From Girardinichthys multiradiatus (taxonomy: Eukaryota > Chordata > Actinopteri > Cyprinodontiformes > Goodeidae), in the NCBI RefSeq assembly GCF_021462225.1, contig NC_061804.1:12530740-12594739 (forward strand): 64,000 nucleotides of DNA. The letters are read 5' to 3'. Below, piece by piece: positions 1-12,134 of this stretch. The position numbers were made by a program, and so were the translations under genes. The notes beneath the pieces were generated by a model. That model did not search any database. It was given only the letters and a program-made list of their open reading frames with translations, and had not been told where the DNA came from. Position 1 is the first letter of the stretch. Each line of letters begins with the position of its first letter.

Positions 1-516
1 TTGCCTTTTAAATGTCTCCTCATTATCATTTTATTTGTTGCCACTTCAAACAGTGCAAACTATCTTCTGAATCTCTAAACCTCGCTGTCTAACTTCATTC
101 CATCCCTCCTTATCTTCAGTTTGATGTAAGATCAACAAGGAGGAACAGTTTCAAGAAGATAACAACAAGGAGGTTCCAGTGTTTTAAGTCTTGGAGGTCT
201 TTGGGGACGACTTTGCGCCTGGTAGTGTCAAAAATTAGAAGCCACACTAATTCTGATCAATGCTTTCTTTTTGTGCCAATAAATACTTAACCTGGGTTTT
301 TTTGGATACACAATGAAATGCCAAATAAATGTTGCATATAGAAGTGGGAGGAAAAAAAATCTACTTTCAGATGCATCGAGATGCGGACAGGGACGATTCA
401 GGCTCGATTATCTTAGTGTTCATTTGTTAACAAATTTGAGAAAAGCAGAAGGTGGAACTCTGAAGGGTGTAAGTGCTGCACTCAGACGATTTATGCTTAA
501 CATCAAATGCAAAAAG

Positions 517-600
517 AAAATCACTTGGACAAGATCCATGCCATATGCAAGATGTGTGAAACTGGAAGGAAATCTTTTAAAATACAAGAAACAAGTGAAA
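517..600 (+). repeat. Dispersed repeat unit, copy 1; possible BED-finger remnant
   Basis: This stretch closely matches 56018-56103 in the same orientation; the shared core is ATCACTTGGACAAGATCC and what follows. In copy 1 a 68-residue frame (507-713) contains HAICKMCE and, later, ELKHLKPEAY. This loosely resembles the C-x2-C then H-L-x-H layout of a BED zinc finger at the start of hAT transposases. The match is weak and the frame is short, so this is a tentative reading of an old transposon fragment. Confidence 0.45.
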
Positions 601-717
601 CATGTTTCGACACTGAGGTGGAATTAAAACACCTTAAACCAGAAGCCTATCAAGTTAGGGATGCTAAAGTTCCTCCTAACTCAGAAAAAGTGAAAAGGAT
701 CTATGACCATTGAGAGT

Positions 718-3700
718 TGTCAAGAATCCAGGCTTTGGAGCTATGAGGCGATCTTGAGATGCGCTGCAGCTCAGATCAGAACATAAGTTTGTATTTTATT
801 TATTTAGTATGTAAACAGTGATATGTAAATAAAGTAGTTTATCACAGGTTCATGCACTTATTCGCAGCATTTTATTCTAACCCAGACAGTTTTATCAAGT
901 TTGTATTTCCAGTTGACTAATGAGATTTAACACTGCCAACATTTCCAAATCTGGCTTGTTCCATAACAGTTTAAAAGGGAAAAATGGGAAAAAACAGAGC
1001 GACTTTGCTGTAATGCGTTCAGCCTTTAAGTCTCACTATCTTTAACTATCAGCCTGAATAAAAAGCAGACAAGCCTCTGTAGAAAATACAGTTTTTCTTT
1101 AAATAGCTTCTTAGATCTTGTTGCTTTCTTTGACGTCATTTTTAAATATCACAATAAAAAAACAACTAAATTTGAGTCTTCTTCCCTCAGTAACAACATT
1201 CTCATATGAAGATTGTTGTTAGTCCAATCTGTGTGCTTATGTATGGTGTGTTCACTGATCATAAAAATGCAGTATTTCTGAGTGTCAAACCAGCCACTAA
1301 CCGGTCAGGAGTGGAAAGCTGAAAATCCGCCAGTCCAAAAGTCAGCAACGGTCATTTAAGTGGAGTAAGTAGTGAAAGCTACAGTGCAGTATATGAAAAG
1401 GCCAAAATGTAAAAAGCAGCATCCAAGCTTTTGCTGTTTGGCTGCCTCTGCCGACTGCCGGCCAACACAAACAAATAATGAAATGGAGCAAGAAGCCATG
1501 TGACTGTGAGTGCGTGTTTAACTGTGTACGACTGTCTGCAAAACCTGTTGAAGCTGACACTACTGTCACTGATAGTGTGGTTGCTCGCCTGCAGAATTTT
1601 CTGTGTATGAGTGTATATTAGGTAGTAAAACCAAGGCTGTAATAGATCTTTTCTTCCCCTTCCGCAAAACGAGGCTGAACAGATAAAGACTTGGGGCGAC
1701 CAGCTCCTCCCTAACCTCCTTTTCCTCCACTCTCTTTTTCTCCTACTCCATTTATCTTTATGCTGCTGCTTTCATATTTTTCTCTCCAGTGGAGAGAGAC
1801 AAGAGAAGGAAAGAAAACGATAAGAAAATGGAAGTGAAATAAGGAACAGGGGAGAGTGACTGATGAGATAGAAAGTGATGAGAAAACATAAAGAAAAGAA
1901 ATGATTTCTAAAGTATGTTAGGTAGTTTGGAACTAGGTGGGGAGGGGGAAAACAACAAAATTAGGGAGACAGAAGAATGAAAAGGAGGAGTAATATGTGG
2001 AGGGAAGTACCGTAAAAGAAATGGGAAAGAGGTCCTCAGTATATCAGTTTTATTACTGTGTGTTTATACAGGAATGGCTGCAGCTAATTAATGTCTAGGA
2101 AACTGTTACAAGCTCCTGCAGGTTTATGTTCTGCCCTCTTTCTTCCCTTTCTACCTCTCCCAGCCTTTCACTGCACACACTATTCATCTTTTCCTAACTC
2201 ATTTTTGGAGACTACCACTCAGAAGTCATGCTCCCTTATTGATGGGTGATAAGACAGGAGAAGTATTACAAATTGCTAATTTTACACAGAATTAAAAATA
2301 CTGCTGAATTGCACCTTCCTCCGTTTTCACAGAGCCACAAAACAAACCAAAAATCTGCATGAGCCAGTTTGATTGTTGTAACTTGTTTATCTTCTGCAGA
2401 GTGAGTTAACGTCTGTGCTCCATGCAAAGAAAAAAACAAAGAAATACATTTGGCTCTGTATTGTCACCGAGCAACTGATGAAGAGTCATGCGCGGGAGTG
2501 AGGGAACAAATGTCATTTCTGGCTGCTTTTTTTGTGGACAGAGACTGTTGCGTAATGAGACTGGGGGAACAATGGAAACTCTGTCAGTAATTATTTAAAA
2601 AGTGCATTTCGTTCTCCATCCATCACACTATTTATTTGCAGCTTGAAACATTTTTCCACATCGATCAAACATAACTGCGCTGCAGACCTGCAATTCAATT
2701 TTGCCATTTCCGTGCAGCCTTCCAAATTTTATAAATCACTATGTGTGGATGAAAATGCCAAGTGGATTCCCAGTTCCAACAAAAGATGGAATGGAACAGC
2801 GGATATTTAACTATTCATCTGTTTGCAGTTATATCACTTGGTTTTTCATAAAATTTGTTCCCATATTCCTTTTTTGCAACAGAAAATAAGTTAATCTTTC
2901 CAATAATGGAGAGTAGGGTTAACAAACCTTATTGTATTCAAATATATTCACATTACTGCTTTTATTTTTATAAAGCTTGTAGTAGCTTCTAAAAATCAAA
3001 AAATCGACTTAATAAGAAATCTACTTAATAGGAAATCCATCTTATTTGTGCTATCAACTACAGTATTAAAAAATGCTAAAAACAAAACACTAGAAACATC
3101 AGTTCAAACATTGAATGGTGTATTATTTTTAAAGATGCATGAAGAAACTGGTGACCGAAATCAAACATTTTTTGTGTATTGAAGTGAGCAAATAAATAAA
3201 AAAGAAAACAGCATTCAAGCAACAGTGCCACAGCACAAACCATTAAACACTGACTGAATCTACAACACGACCATGACAGAGTATAAGAGCACATCTTCAT
3301 CCAGCACCCTCTACAGACTTTGCCAGAGCCTGGTAAAATGTTCCCCGAGAGACTTGTTTTAATATTGGTGCCTGTTAGAATGGCCTTTAGCTGCTGGATT
3401 AGGCAGGAGGCTCGAGGCAGAGATAAGATGCAGATCAACCAAGTGTTTTTCGCCACCATTTAACCAGTACCATGAAACGGGGTTTACAAGAACATATATG
3501 GACTAAAAACATCTATGAAATTACAAAAATATCCAAATGTTTTATTTACCAAATATTATCCAACACTGGAAAATGTCTATGCAAACACATTTCCGTCAAT
3601 AAATGGACTCTTTCAAAACCTTTAAAAGGTGCTCAAGCCCCCGGGAATCTTTAGCCTGAACACACTGCCGAGGAAGAGATGGAAGTAGGTCATCTGCAGG

Positions 3701-4344
3701 CTATCAAAGCACAACCACAAACAGTGACAATAAAATACCTCAACCCGTGTATTTATTCTATTCAATGCAAAAGTCAAAACCAATCAATACTTAAATGTGT
3801 TTCTATATATGTGAAAACCTTCATTACAGCACCTGAAAACAAGCTATGTGATTGTACAAGGAAGCATAATCGCTGGCTTCCTTAAAAATAAATTAGATTC
3901 AGCTTCCGTCTACATTGAAATTTTGCTTAGGCATTAGTCAAAACAAGTCTGTCCATGCAGACAGATTTACAACTATTCAAATGCACTTCCCTATTGCCAG
4001 TCCTTAGGTTAGTAAACTGTGTGGAGTTTGGTAGAAGTTTCATCAAGTTCAATCTAGATCTAAACCCATGACACGAACATGAGAGATCTATTTGCATGCA
4101 TGTGTGTGAGCTGAAACTTGAAAAAACTTGGAGGTGAATGGTTGAAAGTCAATAATGACCATATTGCCCTGTATACTTGTAAAAGCACAAGTACACATGG
4201 TTCATTACTATGTTTAAGAAATTCTGTTTGAAATCTATTTATTGAATTCATCCGTTCAGCTGGACATCTTTGTCAAGGAATGAGGAAAAACTGCAAAAAA
4301 TGAATATCTGTCCAGAGCTCTCTGAATAAAATAGGCCACTACTA
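718..4344. other. Non-coding stretch, no gene seen
   Basis: The DNA is AT-rich and appears unique. Open frames here, including a 127-residue minus frame at 3076-3459, have no recognisable domain and the composition of random intronic sequence. The one notable feature is a pyrimidine-rich then purine-rich tract at 1690-2035. Confidence 0.6.
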
Positions 4345-4680
4345 AGAAGATAGTCTTTATTGTCCCATAGGGATCATCTTTTTCACACGTCAATTACATA
4401 TTTCAATGTAATCTAACTGATCTAAAATTGTTTATACAAATTGAAATTATATCAAAACAACTTTTGAGACATAATTGATTTACAAGTTTGGAAGTGAAAA
4501 TTTTGAACAAGTTCATTGGCACAACAATTTCTACTGTGCCTCTTTCTACAGTGTGTTTCGTCGGTTACTTATATATTATATATACATTATTAAATTATTC
4601 ATTGCTCATGCACAGTCCAGATATCTTTTTTCTCACTTTTGTTGTGACAATGACAATAAAGGATATTTCGTTTATGATTG
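4345..4680. repeat. Possible retroposon fragment
   Basis: The left side contains TCTTTATTGTCCCATAGGGA, which read in reverse resembles a LINE-type AATAAAG tail. The right side ends GACAATGACAATAAAGGA, another tail of this style. No coding remnant is visible. Confidence 0.3.
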
Positions 4681-4704
4681 AAAGAAAAATTATGTTGATT
4701 ACAT

Positions 4705-5286
4705 CGCTTGCAAGCTAAATCAATAAATAGCTCAAGGGCTATGGAGTTAAGTTGGTATTTGGCATTTTAGCTAAACAGCTACCTACTTAGCTTTTACCTA
4801 AATACTTTATTATTATGCTAAAAAGCTATCAGCTAGGCTATTAAGCTGATTAGTAACATGCTTTTGAGTTGAACTGGAAAGGTAAAGTAAACAGCTATCT
4901 ACAAAGGTTTCGAGTTAAATAACTAGCTACTTAGATTCTACACTAAATAGCTATCTACTTACATTTAGAGTTAAACATTTCTATACTATTAGCTTTTGAG
5001 TTATATAACTAGCTATTAGCCTACTTGGCTATTAGCCAAAACTCCTAGCTACTTAGCTTTTCAAAATAAATAACCTACTGATATATATTTACTTAGCTTA
5101 GTTTATAAATAGCAGGCCATTTAGCTTTTCACTAAATATCTGGTTACTTTTTAAGTAAAATAACTAGCTGCTTAGTTCCCAGCTGAATAGCTATCTGCTT
5201 AGCTTTTCAGTCACAAAGCTAGCTATTTAGCTTTTGAGCTAAACAGCAATGTATTTAGCTTTTTGGCTAAAGAGCCAGCTATTTAG
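4705..5286. repeat. Decayed minisatellite rich in AGCT/TAGC words
   Basis: About 580 bp consist of imperfect units of roughly 28-32 bp built on the phrases CTACTTAGCTTTTGAG, TTAAATAGCTAGC and close variants. Units differ by substitutions and small indels, so the array is old. The frequent TAGCTA and AGCT words are self-complementary. No coding potential is evident. Confidence 0.75.
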
Positions 5287-5860
5287 AGACATAGATCATG
5301 TGCCCCTATGTGTCATTGTAGAAAATGCTGTAACAAAACATACATTTTTATTTTAACTCAGTCTTAAAATAATCATTTCATGTCATCTTCTCAAAGAAAA
5401 TTAAGAAAATTTCTAACTGCCAGTCTTGTAATTTAATTTACACCATTTGTTTATATTCTCTGAAATAACATAAAAACTAAAAAGGCAGTTCTGCTTTGAA
5501 CTCTGCTATTGATTCTTTTGCACCCTGTAGACAACTGTACAACTTAACCATCTTCAAAAAAAAAAAAATAAAATAAACTGCTCAGGTTATCATACTGAAA
5601 TTAGCTAAAACATAATGGTATTTTTATTACCTGGCTCTCCACTGGTTTCAAGGGGAATGAAAGCTGCGACTTGAAATCTCCTATGTACAAAGAAATCACC
5701 TTGACTACTGTTGAACTCCTATTTGGATGATGGATCCCCCTAGTGTTGTATACTGTACAGCTGGAAGAATTTTTGCTGATACATTTTTACTTACTGACAT
5801 TTGTCATGATACATAACCATGGCAACAATGTTTGTTTTTGTTTGTTTTTTACAACTAGGA
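5287..5860. other. Non-coding stretch, no gene seen
   Basis: AT-rich sequence with an A-rich run near 5556-5575. It lies between the minisatellite and the 5' edge of a LINE fragment. Nothing functional was recognised. Confidence 0.5.
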
Positions 5861-5869
5861 GCAGTGTAT

Positions 5870-6547
5870 TTACATCTCAAAAGTTCAAAAAATATCTCAA
5901 CTACGACCCCAAAGCGAGATGGAGGAAGTTCAAACCATCTCTTCCTTCGATTATGATGGGCAATGTGAAATCATTGGAAAACGATTAGGATGAACTGCAG
6001 AGTAAAGTTTTATGTGTTTCACTGAAACATGGTTGCAGGATCATATCCCTGACTCCAGCATTTTGCTGCCAGGCTTTCTGACCACAAGAGCAGACAGAAA
6101 TTTAAAGAGGAGCAGCAAACGCAAAGGAGGTGGATTAACAGTACTTGTAAACAACAGGTGGAGTAATCCAGTACATATTACTGTAAAGTATTGCTCTGCA
6201 GCCCAAATATTGAACTGTTAACACAAGGTTTTCGCTCAGAATGTTTACCATTGTTATTTTGGCACTGGTTTACATTCTATCATCAGCTGTTGATGACACT
6301 GCATATGATGCTATCAGCTCAGCTGTTGCTATGCTACAGACAACACCCCAAATGTGTTTGTGGCAATATCTGGTGATTTTAAAACACACCTCACTGTCTG
6401 CTACACTTCCAAAGTTTCAACAGTTTGTCAGCTGCTCTACCAGAGAAGGCAAATCTTTGGATTTGTTTTATGCAAATGTCAGGGACCCATACATCTCTAA
6501 AGCTAGATCTCCTCTAGGCAAATTAGTTTACAGTTTTGTTTTTCTCA
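5870..6547 (+). mobile_element. LINE fragment, endonuclease part (outer layer of nest)
   Basis: Broken frames on the plus strand give a non-LTR retrotransposon AP endonuclease. A linker resembling LPSIMMGNVKSLEND is followed by CFTETWLQDHIPDSSILLPG, then KRKGGGLTVLVNNRWSNP. After frame changes come FTIVILALVYI and FVSCSTREGKSLDLFYANV, and finally SPLGKLVYSF in place of the usual LGxSDHN. Frameshifts and lost catalytic motifs make it dead. It stops at about 6547, where an antisense LINE begins, and the same plus-strand LINE appears to resume at 8869. The style is that of fish L2/CR1-group LINEs. Confidence 0.8.
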
Positions 6548-6928
6548 ATCAATCAAATTTTATTTGTATAGCACTTTACAATAGTCGCTACTGAGCCAAA
6601 GTACCTACCATTTTTGCAAGAATAAAAGTACATATTAGAATGGAGACAAACTATTTGACAAAAGTAAAAACATGCAAATACAAAAAATGAAAGTGTCATG
6701 ATGCTATTATGTGATATAAGCAAATACGTTTTTAGCTTAGATTTAAACAAAGATAAATCACTGATGATCTGCACTTCAAAAGGTAATACATTCCACTGCT
6801 TTAGACCAGCTACAGAGTCCAGTGATAAACGAATACATTTTGCTCTTTTAATAGGGCAGAATCAGCACTGTCTTGAAATCTAAAACCGGACTGAAATGTA
6901 TCTAGAACAGAGTTATGTTCTAACAATA
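6548..6928 (-). mobile_element. Antisense LINE fragment, 3' half (middle layer)
   Basis: On the minus strand this begins with a piece of reverse transcriptase (VLDTFQSGFRF and DSADSALLK). It then jumps to the far C-terminal end (LKQWNVLPFEVQ, then FKSKLKTYLL) and finishes in the 3' tail GTGCTATACAAATAAAATTT with a TTGA-rich end. About 200 codons of reverse transcriptase are therefore missing between the two parts. It continues at 8115 on the other side of the Tc1 insertion. Confidence 0.75.
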
Positions 6929-8114
6929 CACTCACCGGCCACTATATTAGGTACACCTTGCTAGTACCGTGTTGGACCATCTTTTGCCTTCAGAACAGAT
7001 CCTTCGTGGCATAGATTCAACAAGGTACTGGAAACATTCCTCAGAGAGTTTGGTCCATATTGACATGATAGCATCACACAGATGCTACAGATTTGTCGGC
7101 TGCACATCCATGATGCGAATCACCCGTTCCACCACATCCCAAAGGTGCTCTATTGGATTGAGATCTGGTGACTGTGGAGGCCATTTGAGTACAGCGAACT
7201 CATTGTCATGTTCAAGAAACCAGTCTGAGATGATTCATGCTTTATGACATGGTGGGTTATCCTGCTGGAAGTAACCATCAGAAGATGGGTACACTGTGGT
7301 CATAAAGGGATGGACATGGTCAGCAACAATACTCAGGTAGGCTGTGGCGTTGACACGATGCTCAATTGGTACTAAGGGGCCCAAAGTGTGCCAAGAAAAT
7401 ATCCACACCATTGCACCACCACCACCCTAAACCGTTGATACAAGACAGGATGGATCCATGCTTTCATGTTGTTGATGCCAAATTCTGACCCTACCATCCG
7501 AATGTCGCAGCAGAAATCGAGACTGATCAGACCAGGCAACGTTTTTCCAATCTACTATTGTCCAATTTTGGTGAGCCTATGCGAACTGCAGCCTCCTGTT
7601 CTTAGCTGGCAGGAGTGACACCTGGTGTGGTCTTCTGCCCATCTGCCTCAAGGTTCGATGTGTTGTGCATTCAGAGATGCTCCTCTGCATGCCTTGGTTG
7701 TAACGAGTGGTTATATGAGTTACTGTTGCCTTTCTATCAGCTCGAACCAGCCTGGCCATTCTCCTCTGACCTCTGGCATCAACAAGGCATTTGCGCCCAC
7801 AGAACTGCCGCTCACTGGATATTTTCTCTTTTTCGGACCATTCTCTGTAAACCCTAGAGATTGTAGTGTGTGACAATCCCAGTAGATCAGCAGTTACTCA
7901 GACCAGCCCTTCTGGCACCAACAACCATGCCACGTTCAAAGTCACTTAAATCACCTTTCTTCCCCATTCTGATGCTCGGTTTGAACTGCAGCAGATCATC
8001 TTGACCATGTCTACATACCTAAATGCATTGAGTTGCTGCCATGTGATTGGCTAATTAGAAATTTGCGTTAACGAGCAGTTGGACAGGTGTACCTAATAAA
8101 GTGGCCGATAAGTG
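6929..8114 (-). mobile_element. Tc1-like element, DD36E spacing, inactive (inner layer)
   Basis: The 1186-bp element starts CACTCACCGGCCACTATATT and ends with the inverted complement AATAAAGTGGCCGATAAGTG. It is flanked by TA at 6927-6928 and at 8115-8116, the target duplication of Tc1/mariner elements. It interrupts an antisense LINE: the reverse-transcriptase text before and after it can be rejoined. The transposase inside is broken. Confidence 0.9.
6961..7967 (-). pseudogene. Broken Tc1-like transposase (DD36E type)
   Basis: On the minus strand the protein starts MGKKGDLSDFERGMVVGARR, the N-terminal helix-turn-helix region. It then loses about 8 bp after GLS, which shifts the frame. The next frame runs from HTTISRVYREWSEKEK to about LLPAKNRR. 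Further frames give the catalytic blocks: WSDQSRF with the first aspartate and a Q replacing the usual E, FQQDNPPCHKA with the second aspartate, then [12 protein letters not shown] with the final glutamate. Thirty-six residues separate the last two, as in DD36E elements. A stop follows CHKA. The end reads KDGPTRY. Full-length relatives are about 340 residues. The gene cannot make a working enzyme. Confidence 0.85.
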
Positions 8115-8868
8115 TAATCGCAACTGGGTAAAAACAACTTTAAACACCTTTGCAGGTATAATGTCCAATAAACAGAAGCTGGTTTTAATCCTCTTGACAA
8201 CCTCTGTGAGGAGTGACAGAGAAACTTGCTTGAAACTCGAAAAAAGGCAGATGTTGCAGGACAGAATGTAGAGGCTGTCAGAAACAATGCAACACGTCAC
8301 AATGTTCTGTCTAACAGAAAACACATTTTCAGTGAAAAACCAAATACATTTTTCGCAGGTAGTGTTAGAAACATTGGGAACAGTGCAAGGACAGTTAATT
8401 GTGTCAAAATACCCTACGATAGTTGGAGCTGTTGGAGATGATGTTTGACAGATAATGAGATTTTGCCTCTTTTACAGCATTTTGATATTCTGTTAAGCTG
8501 TCCCTCAACATTTCCCAAGACCCCTGAAGCCTGTCCCTTTTCTACCTGCACTCAGCCTGTCTACAGCGCCTGTCAAGGCATGGGTGGTGTCATTGAGCCA
8601 GGGATCCAGTTTGGTTTTGTTGACCTACACTTTGGTGGTGCGACAGAGTCAAGGATCCCAGAGCATGTGCCGTTAGAAGATGAGATGAAGTCATCTGGAC
8701 ACAGGGTAGAGGCCAGCTCCTCTGTAGAATACAAGGGAGTGTCCTTAAAGGCAGTTGCAAATTCCTCTGTAGTAGAGGTACGGAGGGAACAGGGTGAAGT
8801 GGACACCTTGGATATTGAGCAGGAAACTGTGAATTCAAAGATGAGGGAGGTGATCCGAGATAGCAGAT
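8115..8868 (-). mobile_element. Antisense LINE fragment, 5' part (middle layer)
   Basis: Minus-strand frames read FATAFKDTPLYSTEELASTL, then GILDSVAPPKCR and WIPGSMT. These are typical of the segment between endonuclease and reverse transcriptase in fish L2-type LINEs. Later come LTEVVKRIKTSFCLLDIIP and AKVFKVVFTQL. The last step joins two parts of the enzyme that are normally far apart, so there is an internal deletion. The 5' edge near 8868 meets the outer plus-strand LINE. A 141-residue plus-strand frame over the same bases is a shadow. Confidence 0.75.
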
Positions 8869-9425
8869 AGAGGTGGAGGTGGTGGAGGAGTATAAATATC
8901 TCGGTGTTCACCTGGATAACATACTGGAGTGGAGATGCAATTGTGAAGCCGTCTACAAGAAGGGACAGAGCAGACTGTACTTCCTGAGGAAGCTTAGGTC
9001 CTGCAGCAAGATTGGCATATCTTCTATAAGTCTCTTGTGGAGAGTGTGATCTCTTCTGCCATCATCTGCTGGGGTAGCAGCATCAGAGCCAGGGACCTAG
9101 AAAAGCTCAAGAAGCTAATCAAGAAGGCTGGTTCTGTTCTGGGGACTCCTCTGGAACCTCTAGAGATCATTGTGCAAAGGATTCTTCATACAATGAAGTT
9201 GATGTAAAATGAATTAGGAAGAACCCTGAGCATCCTCTTCATGAGACTGTTGTACAACAGAGTGTCTTCAGTCAGAGGCTTCTTCAGATCTGCTGTAAGA
9301 CAGAGCGCTACAGGAGATCCTTCCTGCCCACAGCCATCAGCATCTACAACAACTCTGAAGAAATCTGCATAATATGAGCTACAATAACATTTCCCTTTGG
9401 GATTAATAAAGTATTTTTGAGTTGA
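8869..9425 (+). mobile_element. LINE fragment, reverse transcriptase C terminus and tail (outer layer)
   Basis: The plus strand gives VEVVEEYKYLGVHLDNILEW, YKKGQSRLYFLRKLRSC, and then in other frames ICWGSSIRARDLEKLKKLI and QSVFSQRLLQ. These are the hallmark C-terminal blocks of fish LINE reverse transcriptases. The element ends with GGGATTAATAAAGTATTTTT, a normal 3' tail for this group. Several frameshifts are present. It probably belongs to the same insertion as 5870-6547, with most of the reverse transcriptase already missing. Confidence 0.8.
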
Positions 9426-10167
9426 AATTAATTTAACTGAGTTCAGCTTGGTTGTATCATGTATGAGGCAGGCTACCTGTCTTGTCTTATTATGTGGACT
9501 GACTTATATCTCTCAACATCTGCAAGGCAGTGATAGATTAGCGCTCTCCACTTCCTCCTGGGTTGAACAGAACAGAAACCACAGAAGATGACAGCTAAAA
9601 GCCGACATTTCAAACCAGGAAAGATGTATCCAGAAAGGCAAATAATAGCACACATATACTAATATAAACACAAGCTACCACCAAAACAGAAACTTAGTGT
9701 AAAAAGAGAAGACAAATAGACACCGATACATGAAACTGAACTGGTTAAAACTCCCATACACTGTGCATATGTACACTCATGCACAGACAACACAGAGTTT
9801 TACACAGGTGCACATGAATGCCTCCACCCACTAAATAGACCTTATTATAGTGCTGCCGAGTCAGTTTCCTTGAAGCACTGCAACAGTGTTTTAAATGCTT
9901 TTAAAGGCCAAAAGACTGCTGACAATTGTTTGTTTATCTTGAAAAACAAGCAATCAGCCTAGTTCACATTTGGCTTTAAGAGCCATGAGAGTGTTGACAC
10001 AAAGAGAAAAGGGATTATTGTCTTTTTACTTCCTGTCCCTCAGGCGTTATTACACCGCAAACTCTGACAGATTCTCCAATGCTATATGCTATTTAAAGAA
10101 ACTAATAAGGAACAAAAGACAAAAACGTGCACATAAAGGCCAGCATTTTATAGTAAAATATTTAATA
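9426..10167. other. Non-coding stretch, no gene seen
   Basis: Apparently unique intronic DNA. No repeat family or exon was recognised. Confidence 0.5.
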
Positions 10168-10470
10168 ACTGCACGGTGGCGCAGTTGGCAGCACTGTTAC
10201 CTGAGTGAGTTCTCACCGGGTACTCTGGCTTCCTCCCACAGTCCAAAAACATGACTGCTAGGTAAATTGGTCTCTCTAAACTGCATTTAGGTGTGAATGA
10301 ATTTGTGCGAGGTTGTTTGTCCCGTGTGTCTCTGTAATGCCCTGCGATGGGTTGGCGACCTGTCCCTGCCTCTTGCCTGTAGACTGCTGGAGATAGGCAC
10401 CAGCTTCCCCGTGGCCCACTATGGAATAAGGGGTATAGAAGATGAAGGAATGATTGAATGAATGAATATT
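10168..10470 (+). repeat. Fish SINE-like repeat, GCACGGTGGCGCAG family
   Basis: Starts GCACGGTGGCGCAGTTGGCA, followed by the characteristic CTTCCTCCCACAGTCCAAAA, CTGCGATGGGTTGGCGACCT and GGAGATAGGCACCAGCTTCC phrases. It ends in an AATGAATGAATG tail. The B-box portion after the head is deleted. Antisense partial copies lie at 21345-21515 and 34508-34625. It resembles the abundant DANA/Mermaid-type repeats of fish, but the class is uncertain. Confidence 0.75.
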
Positions 10471-12130
10471 TAAAAACTTTAAGAAAAAACTGAATCAAAG
10501 CTTGTTTATTCAAAAAAACGTGATGCCACAAGTGTTAAAGTGGCTTTTCATTTAAAGAAACTTATTAAACTTTTAAATCCAATGAGTTGACATTCTATGA
10601 ATGCCTCAACACAATTTTTCTAACTACCTTACATTTTTAAGCTGACAAAATTGCATGTATGGATTTGACTATTTTTCTCCTGCGGAGCATTTGTAGATAT
10701 TCCCTCAAAAATTGATAATCATCAGAAGTTCAAAGCCACAAAAAAAATGTAAGGTAAGGGCATCAATGTTTCTAATTTCTCAGCTTGACAAATGTGAGGT
10801 TGGTGGGGAGGAAAGGCTCGTCGGATGGATGGACAAATGCATATGTATTTTTTTGCTCTACTATAAGAAACATAGCATTAAGTAGTCTGGAAATTGAGGT
10901 ATATGATAGTCTCTATACTTTGAACAAGCAGACTAAACTGACTTGCTCTTGACACAATGTACAGCACTTTGGTCAACAGCTGACGTTTTAAAAGGTGCTT
11001 CAGAAATAAATTTGATTTGACCCACTGCAATACAAAGTAAGTGAGACCACATAACTGGGCCTAAAATGGGCTTAAACAGAAAAACTAACTTTAGATTTTA
11101 TAGACTGTTGCAGTAAAAGTGCACAAATGTACTCTGCCAACAAGAGAAATCTGGGGCAAAAAGGGATCGAACAATAAAAAGAGAGAGTGAGAAAGCAATT
11201 AAAAGAAATCGGACAAGCGAAAGAGGAAATTTGGACAGGGAGGAGACAGGAAAAGAAAAGATTTGTTTTCTCCTCTGGGCATCATGGCTACCTGGCTGTA
11301 CACAGCGCGTCATGGCAGATGTCAGCTCACAGAGAGAAGAGGATAATTTTAGCAGCCACATCACAGAACAGGCTTTAATGATTGGCTGCTTGGAAGGTCC
11401 ACAGGCCTCAGGAAAAAGTGCGTGCATGTATGTGTGTGAGTGTTGAGTGGGTGATCAGGACTGAGAAAAATAAGAGGAGAAAAAGGGGTTGACTAAAAAG
11501 TGGCGGAATGAGAGAGGGGAAGGATTATGCTTGTGTGTGCGAATGAGAGACAGAGAGATCAGTGCATTAGTCCAGTGACTCAGTGATTTCAACATGCACA
11601 AAGATGGGAATCCATCATTACTCTCAGTATGTAATGTATTCATTCAATTATAGGCTTTATCTTTCATTCTTTAAGTGCACATCCAATTGTATACAATTTA
11701 AAATTCTGAGGTGAGTGAGGCTAAAAGTGGGGAGCATATGAAAGAAGAATGGGAGGATTTCAATGCATTTTAGTTTTCTTCCCTTAAGAGGCATCTTTGT
11801 TATACATGTTCTGCTGAGGCACATTGAGATTCTTGATATGTTACATTTCTTCTGAGAGTCAAGTCTTAAACAATGTATTTTCAGTGTTAAAATTGTTCAC
11901 AATTAGCAACACAATCTTTCATTACTTAATCTATGAACCTGAATAGACCGGGGGTGGCTGATTTAAAGGGGAGTAAGGCACTTGTGAAATATGAAAACTG
12001 AAAGTTTTCCTTCTGAAAAGAAAAAAAAAAAACAGTTTTTGGTCCATCCAAGAAGATGGCTTTCTTGGAAGTTAATTTGCTCGACTAACTGTAGGTGAAA
12101 TAAAAAAATATTAGTTGGTAGATTTGTTCT
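10471..12130. other. Non-coding stretch, no gene seen
   Basis: Contains purine-rich patches at 11160-11260 and 11440-11560 within otherwise ordinary AT-rich DNA. The open frames here (up to 109 residues) show no domains. Confidence 0.5.
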
Positions 12131-12134
12131 CTCC

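Noticed and set aside
3076..3459. 127-residue minus-strand frame
   Set aside because: No recognisable domain, splice-site support or repeat similarity; consistent with chance in AT-rich DNA.
8445..8870. 141-residue plus-strand open frame
   Set aside because: The opposite strand carries clear LINE linker protein (STEELASTL, GILDSVAPP). The plus frame is a shadow.
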